From: Pampus argenteus
Lineage: Eukaryota > Chordata > Actinopteri > Scombriformes > Stromateidae
Direction of reading: 5' to 3'
Assembly: GCA_036937835.1 (NCBI GenBank)
Contig: CM072877.1
Coordinates: forward strand, 9,737,001 to 9,801,000
Length of the DNA: 64,000 bases
The notes beneath the pieces are model-generated. The model was not told the origin of the DNA, made no database searches, and was given only the letters and a program-made list of their open reading frames with translations. The translations under genes and the position numbers were made by a program. The stretch's first letter is position 1. Each line of letters begins with the position of its first letter. Positions 38,997 to 48,790 of this stretch are shown piece after piece.

Positions 38997-39180
38997 ACTC
39001 AGCAGGTTTTGTATGCCATTTATACTCAAAGATGAAGACATTATATTTAATTTTATGTGCACAGAGGGTACAGATGTTTTTATATATACCTTTGACATTG
39101 GTATGCATTTTCAATGAAAGCATTCCCAAAATAGTATTTTAAAGCTTTTAGCTGAATGCATTATTTTTTAACTGTATGTA
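38997..39180 (+). repeat. Direct repeat copy B (about 185 bp)
   Basis: Second copy of the repeat at 36579-36770, offset 2,418 bases at the left end. Matching blocks in order are ACTCAGCAGG, GTATGCCATTTATACTCAAA, AGAGGGTACA, TTGGTATGCATTTT, AAAGCATTCCCAAAATAGTA, AGCTGAAT and TTATTTTTTA. It carries a small deletion relative to copy A after TATTTTAAAG. Confidence 0.75.
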
Positions 39181-39679
39181 TACAGTGTACAAATAAAGGA
39201 GGAAGAGATCATCAAACAAGAACCTTTCACTGTTTTACCACCTACGTCGGAAGGATACAGACTTTATTGGAGTTTTTGTAAGGCTTCTTCATTTGCATTT
39301 TTCACTTATGGTGTATGTTTATTTCCATTGCTACACTCTACCCCCTAGTTTCTTCTTAATTTGTTTAATTTGTCATGTTCAGCATCTTTAAGAATTCTGT
39401 AAATTAACTTTAGTTGTTACAAACCAAACCATTCATAGTAATCTTGGATAGTCGTGCTAATATTAACTACACAGAATGTAGGACAGATGTTTTATGATAG
39501 TGTATTACAAAAAAATAATTAAAAAAATAATACATAATTTTTTATAGCACTTTTCCAAATGTTCTTTTATAGAGAAAAAAGTACATAAAGGCAAAAAACA
39601 GACACATGATACATTCAGGGATTTAATAAATGCATAAAAGGAGAGAGTACGTGAATACTGGTAACTGATATCAGATGCC

Positions 39680-40485
39680 AAACGTGATCTTAAAGAGATG
39701 ATTTTTGAGGGTTTGTGGAAGTTGTGGTTCATCCAGGATTTGATATCGGTGAGAAGTTGGTGAGGGTGGAGAGGATGGCTGGAGTGATTTTTTTGTTGGT
39801 GATATAGAGCTGGGTATTGTCGGCATAGCAGTGGAAATGAAGTCCATGGCGGTGGATGATGTGTCCAAGTGGGAGCATGAACAGGATGGGACCGAGAACT
39901 GAGCCTTGGAGAACTCCATGTGAGACAGGGGTGATGTGGGACTCGTGGTGATTGATGGAAATGTAGTGAAATCTTTCAGATAGATATGAACCAGGAGAGG
40001 GCGGAGTCAGTAATGCAAATGGACTGCAGAAGGTTGAGGAGGGTGTCGAAGGCAGTACTCAAAGAGGAGTAGGATGGTGAGGAAGCCAGAGTCAGAGGAA
40101 AGCAGCAGGTCGTTGGAGACTTTGAGTAGAGCTGTTTCCGTGCTGTGGTGGGTTCTGAAGCCGGATTGGAAAGTTTCATACGGGTTATTGGAGAGAAGGT
40201 GTTTTTTGAGTTGTGTTGCAATGGCTCTTTCCAGACATTTTGCGGGTGATGGTGTGAGATGCGTCTGAAGTTATCGGGGTCGTCAGGGTCAAGGCCAGGT
40301 TTTTTAAGGAGAGGTGTGATGGCAGCTAGTTTAAGTGGTGAAGGGACGGTGCCAGAGATGAGGGAGGAGTTGATGAGTGGGGTAAGAGAGGTGGAACAGG
40401 CTTTGACGAATCCAGAGGGCAAGGGGTCTAGGGGGGAGGTGGATGTCTTCATGGTGGAAAGTATTTTGGACAGAAAATAATATAT
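39680..40485 (-). pseudogene. L2-like LINE reverse transcriptase, truncated and broken
   Basis: This is part of the ORF2 protein of a fish L2/Maui-type non-LTR retrotransposon. On the minus strand the first part encodes PSGFVKACSTSLTPLINSSL, then TVPSPLKLAAITPLLKKPGL and DPDDPDNFRRIS, the conserved lead-in to the reverse-transcriptase fingers. After frameshifts come FSTAFDTL-like and ALSWFIS blocks. In another frame follow HGVLQGSVLGPILF and HCYADNTQLYI, the fingers and palm motifs; the block ends near SWMNHNFHK. The catalytic Y-A-D-D box (plus-strand 39816-39827) reads Y-A-D-N, losing one of the two metal-binding aspartates. The endonuclease domain and the last third of ORF2 are absent. With several frameshifts as well, the copy is dead. 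The LINE call is firm; the exact clade is less so. Confidence 0.85.
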
Positions 40486-40489
40486 GAGA

Positions 40490-43400
40490 CTGTTTCCGCC
40501 TTTCAGTTTTGTTTCACTTATTTATTATTTCTTTTTATGTTTAAGCACAATAAAATAAGTGAATTTCCAAACCCGGTATTTGAAATGATCTTTACTTAAA
40601 ACATAATTTTGCTCTTTTCTGAAAATGAATGATCATCTCCCAGTAGTGGCCCCTCCTGCTGTGCACCAGACAAGCAGAGAAATACAAACAAACACTGTCA
40701 TTTATGCTATTTATCCTTTTATCTCTACAAATCACACCCCTCTGATAGATTCGATATATTACCTATTGCCTGTGAAGTGTTCACTACAGGCTCAATATTT
40801 CATTTTGGTAAGTGTTGAAAATACCTTGCACAAAAAATAAAACAGAAGAGAGTTTCACGGAACCAACAGCTGATCCATACAATGTCAAGGTAATTTTAAT
40901 GTAATGTTTACTTTAAAAATTATGAATGCGGCAGGTTCACATAATATTACTCAAAGCCTTTCCAATTATCACAGATTTTTTTAGAGCTATATAGGTGTGT
41001 GGATATGGCTAAATGCAACATAAGCCTGCTATGCGTCATTCTCCTGCTTCTTTGTTATCCGTTTTGCTTAGACATTTCCTCTTCCAATGTTCATCTTAGA
41101 CATATTTCTTATGGAACCTCGGTAGTATCATTACAGGCATGTCATGTCTTGGGAAGCGTTGTAAGCAAGAACTAAAGAAGCTCACCTTTAAGCAGAAATA
41201 TCTGGTTTCATAGATGGCTGAGGAAAGAGCTCATCAGCTGTGAGGTTGACGTGTTTTGGTGCAGAGAATTTTAAGTAGGGTAAATAATTTATACAGTACA
41301 GAATATTGCATCCTCTTTGAAAAGATTTTTTCATTTTCTCTGAAGTGATAATGACAGTCTTTGCAGCATTACTTAATTCTGAAGCTGCAAGAGGGCTATA
41401 CTGTATATACTCTATCAATGGGTATGTTTTTTTTTTTTGTTTTTTTTTTAATACTTTAATTTTTCTCCCATTCCCTCTCCCCAGCTGTCTTTCTCTTCAG
41501 TACCTCACCACTTTCACAAGAGAAGCTGATTTCATTTCCCCCTCTCCCCTTGTGTCTCAGCTGCTGTTTTTTACAGCCTTCTCTTCATGTTTCTGGTTTG
41601 TAACAAACATATTGTGGAGCCACTTCCTCATGAAAACTGTCAATAAAGTTTCAAATATGTTAAAATAGCAGTTGTTTAATATTCACAATAATTCATCTCA
41701 CTAAAAACATGACTGATTTATGGTAAAAAAAAAAAAAAAAAAAAAGAAAGGCTATTGTAGATATTGCAGTATGGAGATATGGATCAAAAGGAAATTGCTG
41801 CTTGTTACTGCTCTCAACTGAGACCTTTAATGTTGCGCAATGTGTTCAGCATGAAATATAATCTAGATACGAAACCACTTACTGTCCTAAAGGAAATGTA
41901 GGGCAAGACAGAAAAGAAAAGAGAAAATGATATGTAGTATAGATTGTAGGCTCAGAATAAAGTTAATACGGTTTACACTTTGTGCATTAATTAAAATGTC
42001 TTGTTGGAAAGTCACACAGCTCAATAAAAATGGGGATGCGCTCATGCTTTTTTTGTTTCCTAGTAATAACCATTCTTTAAATATTGAATATCTGCCAACC
42101 AGTATCTGTATTTGTTTATGTTTTCCTTCATCTTACAGCTGCAGAGCAGGCTGATGCAATGTTTAAAATCAGAACAAAATGACATCAGACAAAAAATATA
42201 TAAGAGTCAATGTGGATCTGTTGTTGCAGGAAGCTTTAGACAGGGGTCGAACAGGCTCTCCACAGCTGCGGTGTGACTAAATACCAAAGTTCAGCTTCAG
42301 CACCTGAGAGTTCTGGCTCATCTGCAAAATGTTGTCATTTGTAGTCATTTTGCATCTCTGCCTGACTGCCTGCTCCTATGAATGGTGCCTCTAGTCTCAT
42401 AATCCATTCAAGCTTGCTGTGCTATAGTTGCAAATACCGTATATGTATCATCACCCTGATCAGGGTTTTTTTTTTTTTAATATTGATTATCTGCCAACCA
42501 AATCGAATTCAAGTTTACAACAAGTCCTCCAAATTAAAGAATCAAATCCCCCGCCCCCGGTTTTGAGATAACTGTCAAGGGATGATTTCTTCAGTTGAAA
42601 GTAGTTCCTCTGAAAGTGCTTGAAAGCAATGTGTATGGCTATTTTCAGTTGCTTTCGGTTTTGTATCACAACCATTCACTGCTATATTGGCGTGGCCTGA
42701 GATCCCAAAGATATCTCAAAACATGGGTAAACAAAACCAAACTACTGTATCTGCATGATGTAAACACAGAGGCACAGGCTTATGGACACTGTCTTGTGGA
42801 CTTTAGACTAGTGAGTAACCCATCTATGTATGGTTTTATTTAGGTTGAAATACTGTAAAGGTCAAAGACAGATTTCCTTCCTCCTCTTATATGGCTGTGC
42901 CACGTAAGACACTATTTATTCATACACTGGTGTCATTTTAGGTAAACCTTGACTTTGAGTACCTTTCCTTCTGCTAATTGTCTTGAGACTTTATTTTTTC
43001 GCTTCATTTCTGCAGTCTGAATGAATAAATGGAAGCTTAACACCGCGTGGAAAAGGACAAGGAAGGATAATATTGTTGGAAGCAAATTAACTGCTCCATT
43101 TGCTGGTTCCTATTTCTTTGTACACGTACAGTTACTGTCGGGGCAAATTTACAGTGGCATCAACAACAAAGGAGAGAGAGATATCTCGGCTGGTCAGTGG
43201 ACGGAAATACTCCAATAATCCCAAAGTGTATGAGATCACAAAAGGCCTAATTTTTTGGCACTCCTTACTTCCATCTGTGAATGTCTTGTCTTGATACGGT
43301 ATGACACATGGCTTAAAAATGTTCTCCTGGCCAATCCCGTCTATGAGTGAAAAGAGTTTTATTTGATTATTAATGCCTTTTATCTGCCTCTACAGCTGTG

Positions 43401-45175
43401 CTGGCTTTGATAAAGCAGAGAAGTGAAGCTTTTTCAATGCGTAATTGTCCACTGCCACTGAGGAATAGATAAGTTTGAGTTAAATCGAGTGGAGTAAGGA
43501 AGCTATCTCACAATGAGTCCATAGTCCTTTATTACAGAGGCAGATATTCTTATATTCCTTCTAAACATGAGAGGATTGTTGACTTTAAACTATTTTGGCC
43601 AATTTTCCAGATGTCAAAGTGAGAAAAAAAAAAAAGGTCACTGTTCAGGTAAGTACTTCAGGACATGTGCACCAGGTGGCAAAATTTTAAATGCCACTTA
43701 GAATTGGACATAAGTTAAAACCCAGAATGAAGCTGTAAAGTCAACATTTATTTATACAGCCATTCACCATGCTTACTTCCAACACCAGCTACCTCTCCGC
43801 AGCCTTTCATCTGATTTTAATAAGGTCTGATGACAGAGTTGGCTGTGCATGACCACATGGCCTAACTCTGTTTCTGTCTTTGGCACTTTTTAATAACAAG
43901 CACTTCTCCCTACATTGCTTGGATTTAAAGGGCAGTCTAACCACTGTAGATTAGTGAAGTTATCCTTTCTTTAATAATGAATAGTCAGTGATACAACTAA
44001 TGAAATAAGTGATAATTTTCACATAATTTAACCAACTTCATAGTAATTATAGAATGGCAAACTGCTGAAAATCATGCTTCAAATCACAATTTTATATATA
44101 GTATCTTCTTAAATACTATCTTACATGTTGGGATGCAATGGGATCTGTTCCTTAGCATGCCCCTATGTCTTACCTAATTGCGTCATAACTCAAGACTACT
44201 TGTTGTCCTTTTATTGTACAAAAACCCAAATATTGTGCATGAAAGACCAGTAAAAAAAACAACAACAACAAATAATTAAATAATAAATAAAGACTCATAA
44301 AAGATTAATTAGATGTCTGTTTGACCCCGGATGACTGTGGTCTATGTTGTCAGGCCTTGACATTCTGGTTTTAACGCTTCAAAAAGCTCCCAAAAGGTTG
44401 AGAACAATCCACCATTAGCCACCAGAAATGTCAATGAAAAGGTATGAGGCTAAAAGATCTTCACCAGGTGCCCCAGTGGTGTTATGTGATTTTTACTGTT
44501 GCAATTTCTTACGAAGTCACTCTGAATAAGGCCGTTTGCTAACTGCCTGAATTGTTAATCCGAGGCACAATGGTACCTGACCTTGTAAAATAGAGTATTT
44601 ATTCTGTGCTGCTTCGGTTATGAGGAAAAGGAAAAGAAAGGGAGGCAAAAGAAGCAAAAAATTAAGCATAAACTGAGAGGAAGAAACACACACACACACA
44701 CTAGGGTGCCTATTCACATCTAAATATGTTTATATGTATTTTCATACATTTTTTCCTCATTTGTTTCTGGTCGTACTCTAAAGTGTTCTGCAGTTAAAAA
44801 AAAAAAATCTGTGGCTTCAAGTGCATGCTTCAATTATTCCACTTCTCTTTGCGGAGCAACACTGTGTGGTGCTTTTAAAACCACTTACCAACATGTGCAC
44901 TCTGTACACACGCAAGTGTATTACTGAACCATTAATTTTGGCCCTTTACATTGTGCATCTCTCTCACTTTGTCTTCCCATCTCACTATTCCTACTCCTCC
45001 CCCCACCCAACATTATATGATGGAGAGTACTGAAAGTCGAGATACAGATGCGGGGAAAAATAGAAAATGCAAATACACACACTGGGACTGAGTCATAGAT
45101 AGAGAGAGAGTGATTCTTTCTTTCTTATCTAACTGGCTATTGTGCTGTATGTGCACTGGGCGGCTGTAGTGTTTG
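40490..45175. other. Non-coding DNA, no gene seen
   Basis: No supported gene. T- and A-rich runs lie at 41427-41450, 41725-41745, 42467-42478 and 43624-43635. Frames up to 107 codons have no recognisable domains. An AAC/AAT-rich short repeat occurs at about 44257-44290. Confidence 0.6.
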
Positions 45176-45179
45176 TTTA

Positions 45180-45480
45180 GGAGAGCATTTCCCCTCAGGT
45201 CTCAGCTGGATGTTCCATGGCGCATGCAGGAACGCCAATCGGCCAATCGGACTGTGACAGAACACAGAGAGAACACTGGAGCTTTTGCCTGAGTCAGTGG
45301 ACAGCATCAGCAGCATCAGCAGCATCAGCAGCGGCAGCAGCAGCGGTGGTGATGGTGGTGTCCCTCTTTTACTCCCCCTTCTATTCCATCTTTTCTCTTC
45401 TGGTGTCTGTTGCAGTCTCCTGGTCTGTTCTAGCGGACACACAATCCCTGCTTCTTTGAACTCAATGCGGAGTAAAGCAG
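45180..45480 (+). promoter_or_regulatory. GC-richer patch with tandem CCAAT motifs; possible promoter
   Basis: Two back-to-back copies of CCAATCGG (45235-45242 and 45243-45250) match the NF-Y-type CCAAT box. They precede, by about 50 bases, a CAG/CATCAG triplet repeat in one of the less AT-rich parts of the window. There is no clear TATA box or initiator. Frames through the triplet repeat give poly-Ser or poly-Ala stretches and no recognisable protein. NF-Y sites usually mark promoters, so a transcription start near 45260-45300 on the plus strand is plausible but unproven. Confidence 0.3.
45304..45360. repeat. CAG/CATCAG triplet repeat
   Basis: Three tandem CAGCATCAG-type units run into CAGCAGCGGCAGCAGCAGCG and then GGTGGTGATGGTGGTG. 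It is a mixed trinucleotide repeat, of a type prone to length change, and found both in coding exons and UTRs. Confidence 0.85.
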
Positions 45481-45484
45481 CCAT

Positions 45485-46430
45485 TGTTGCCCGAAAACAT
45501 AAACACTTTCACATTCTCCTCTCAGGCTCCAAACTCTGGTACACGGGCATAGCTGTTTAAACAATGACCCCTGAATCACAGTGCCATTAGAGACGCAGAC
45601 GGCTCCAGTGGAATTGGAAAAGACCTCTAATGACTGAAGCTGAATGCCTGATCATGGGCCACCAAGCCTGAAGTCTTGAAATCTGTATCATATTTCTCCC
45701 ACAGTGCTTTGAATGGCATACATCTTGCACTGTCATGCTTTACATTTCTGTCAATAGTCACATTGCAGGTGAATTTTTTTACTTCTCTACACCTCGGTAC
45801 AACCTCCTGCTATGATGTATGGCAGGATGTATTGTAGCTGAGCCACCAAGCATGTTTCTTCATCTTCTTATAACAAAATGCTCTCTCATCTCAGTGTTCG
45901 CCCTTCTTTGCCTGCCAGCAACAGCAGAGTAGCAGTGCTGCCCCGATTATGCTTGATTTTGCACACCAGCCTCTCCACATTCGACAAAGAGTGAGATCGC
46001 AACCTGTCTGAGCTTCATTCTGACTGGCAGGCGTGATGGCCCTGCTGGGTTTCCCCTGGCAGTAGTAGTCTGCATTCACTGTGGCTTTAACAAAACAGAA
46101 CCGGCAATACACGTACACATTTCCAACCAGAATGAGACACAAGTGACAAAAGACGAGACACTGACCACTCTGTATTTCCTGAGAATGACCAGGTAAAGGT
46201 CTTTTTTTCAGTGTTAGGATAATTGTATTAACCTGCGCATTGTATTGGTCACTGCGCTTGATTTATAATTTATTGTTGTGTAGATTAATAACTATCCCTG
46301 TAGTGGTTCTAATAATTCCTCGAGTGAAGCCAGCCTAAGTCCCTGTGTTGGAAAATAAGTTTAATGAGAAACGGTAGTCTTACGTAGATTACATTTGATG
46401 ACATGGCAACGTTTTTAACGTTAAATATCC
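45485..46430. other. Non-coding DNA with a weak minus-strand frame
   Basis: At 45891-46142 the minus strand has an 83-codon open frame with fairly gene-like third positions and many cysteines (for example VYVYCRFCFVKATVNADYYC). I do not recognise it and see no splice signals. About 45570-45680 is balanced-composition DNA that could be a conserved element. Confidence 0.4.
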
Positions 46431-46436
46431 ACCCAT

Positions 46437-46961
46437 TGTCATGGACTCGTGGGTTTGGGGGTTTGTCTTTGCTGTTTTGTTCATGAACTCTTTTTGTGGG
46501 TTTTCTTTGTGTTCTAAATGCAGCTTCTTTTGTGTTTTATATTTGGCCTGTTGGCATTTTGGTTTCTTGAGTCTTTTTTTGTTTTGGGGTTTTTGGTTTT
46601 TTGTGCTGCTTTTCCCTCCTCACCTCCACACCTGCCCTGCATCACCCTCATCAGTCTGGCCCTGATCCAACCAATCAGCTCCCTGCTTTTGTTGCCCCCC
46701 TCCATCTTGTTCTGGTTGTATTTGAGCCCAGATTCAGTTTGGTCTGTCCTGTTTTGCTCTGTGTGGTTGAGTCTGTTCTGTTTTTTCTGGTTCTGTCTAA
46801 TTAAGTCTGTTTTGTTTGGTGCTGCTGCCTGTTCAGCTGTGTTCTGTCTGGATCTGATTTGCCTACACTCCTGAGTCCATTTTTGAACAATAAAGCTATT
46901 CTTCATTTAAGATGCCTCTGTTCTCCAATTTGGGTCGAACTCTCTGTTGAAGTTTGTGACA
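46437..46961 (+). mobile_element. LTR-like dispersed repeat, copy 1 (possible solo LTR)
   Basis: The block begins TGTCATGGACTC and ends TTTGTGACA, giving short inverted TGTCA...TGACA ends. An AATAAAG polyadenylation-type signal sits near 46890, close to the right end, as in an LTR. The strand is very rich in T and TGTTCTGTCTG-like words. A second copy in opposite orientation is at 54248-54655; they share exact blocks such as TCAGCTCCCTGCTTTTGTT and GGTCTGTCCTGTTTTGC. No gag or pol sequence is beside it, so a solo LTR is the simplest reading. Immediate flanks do not form a target-site duplication. A TTAACG 16 bases before the left end recurs directly after the right end, which may be chance. 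Reading frames inside it are low-complexity artefacts. The superfamily (Gypsy-like?) is unproven. Confidence 0.6.
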
Positions 46962-46964
46962 TTA

Positions 46965-48490
46965 ACGGTATCTACAGTATGATTGTGGTTGAATAAAATG
47001 ATGAAATCTACTTGGAGACGAGGAACGGAGACGGGGTGCAAACTCTCGTCTCCGGTGTGAAAATTGGACTCTCACTCTAATTTGACTTTGCTTTTTTGAA
47101 CAAATTGTTGCAGCATTGTTAGTAGTGGTGTTTGCAAACAGGACAATTAGATGGCAGCAGAGCAAATAGACTTTTTTTTATATTGACATGAGTTAGAAGT
47201 AGTTTTTGCAAACAAGTCGGATGTATTTTTGTCTTCTTCTTAGTAACACTGATAAAATCATTTATTTTTCTTTCCAATATTTTTTTTGCACCTTATTTGA
47301 TGACCTGCTGTTTATCAGTATACTGAAAATCCTAACATTTGTCAATATGTGATTGCACCAGTGTCAGCAAGACAGAGTCCTGCACATTCATCATTCATGC
47401 ATTTCATTCGGTTGATGTCCTGCAGCTATTGGAGGTGAGAGAGCGAAACATCTCCTTGCCCAGTGACTGATATAAAAACGTCGCTACTAATCAGACACGC
47501 TCCTAAATCAGCTCGCTCACACACAGACACTAGAACCTCAAATAGAAACAAACCAACCATTACTCTCTCTACGGCATAACGATCAGGTACAGATTCAGTG
47601 CCTTCAGTAGCCATAAAATACCCCAATTTTCATTAACCCTGCACTGAACCTGGAGAACAAGAAAGGAGGGACTTTACTGTGACGGCTGCGTGAACAGGAA
47701 AATTTACAGTTGTGGATGTTTTATGGCTCTAAGTTTCTCTCCGACATTCAATCGAGGCTTTCATAATTCATTATTGCTATGATACGTTTTCCTTTGTCGG
47801 ATGACCAAGCAGTAGCCACACACGTACAGATGCAGGCATTAGAGAAAACATCACTACCAAATAAAATAAATAAATATATATATATATATATAAACATGAG
47901 TTCGTCTTCCGTCCCGTCCCAGTAACACTCCATTTTGCTGTCCCATTAAATACAAGTGGGCTTGCAAAACTGTGATTTATGCATAACCAAGCATCAGTTG
48001 AAATCCTTTTAAAACTACATCATGAGCATCAACATCTCCATGGCAGAAGAGGATATTTCAACATTGCACTACCGAGCAAGTTATCCCCACTCAGTGCCAA
48101 TCATCGTATAAATGATCTGGCTGCATGAATGTAGGAAAGGTTTAATAAGAGTATGAACGAGGATCCATAGACATTCCCATTTTTCAATTTAACTGGATTA
48201 TCATCATCGTCTTCTTCAGCTGCATGAAATTGCCTAAACTGTACAGACTCCGATACACATTTGCCCACAGACACTTACACGTTGTCTTCCAACAATGTCC
48301 CATCATTGCCCCTGCCCCCTACCCCCACCCACACACACACACACACACACTTTTTTAATTATTTCCCAACCCTACTTACTCTTTCCTCATTTAATTTTAT
48401 TGCGCTCCTTCTCTTTCTCTGTTTTCATCCATTTACTTATTATTTCCTCCATGCTGCCCCTTCCTCCGTCGCCCATCCTTCCATCTTCAT
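46965..48490. other. Non-coding DNA, no gene seen
   Basis: Contains an 8-bp inverted repeat CGGAGACG...CGTCTCCG (47026-47033 and 47047-47054), a (TA)n at about 47868-47892, and the (CA)n at 48330-48350. No gene recognised. Confidence 0.55.
48330..48350. repeat. (CA)n microsatellite
   Basis: About ten CA units after a C-rich run, followed by TTTTTT. Confidence 0.9.
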
Positions 48491-48494
48491 CCAT

Positions 48495-48790
48495 TCCCTC
48501 AAATTAATCTGGTTAATGGGGGGCCTTGTGCAACTGAGCAGAACAAGGCCCACTAAGAGTGTGACCAACAGAAACACACTGAAGCTCAATACTCATATCC
48601 GTGCATGTGCGTGACACACGCAAAAAGAAACACGACGAGCCGCTAAGCGCAGAGGCGGAGTACGCTGTTGATCCCTGAGCAGTTGCTGTGATGATTCTGC
48701 AGCTAAAAAGAAAACTAATTTGATTGATTGATGTGTCCTGTGGATGAACTGGATAACCCTGTCACAGCACTCCCTTAATTAGCAGCCTGA
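48495..48790. promoter_or_regulatory. Candidate enhancer-like conserved element
   Basis: A perfect 9-bp inverted repeat GGGCCTTGT/ACAAGGCCC (48521-48529 and 48543-48551) is followed by TGATTGATTGATG (48721-48733), which contains two overlapping TGATTGAT sites of the PBX/HOX type. TTAATTAG (48775-48782) is a homeodomain core. The segment has little simple repeat and more balanced base composition than its surroundings. No frame is credible. This is inference from motif density; no conservation data are available. Confidence 0.3.

Noticed and set aside
46514..46906. 130-codon Gln/Asn/Arg-rich minus-strand frame and overlapping plus-strand frames
   Set aside because: They lie inside the LTR-like repeat and result from its repeated TCTGTTCTGT-type words.
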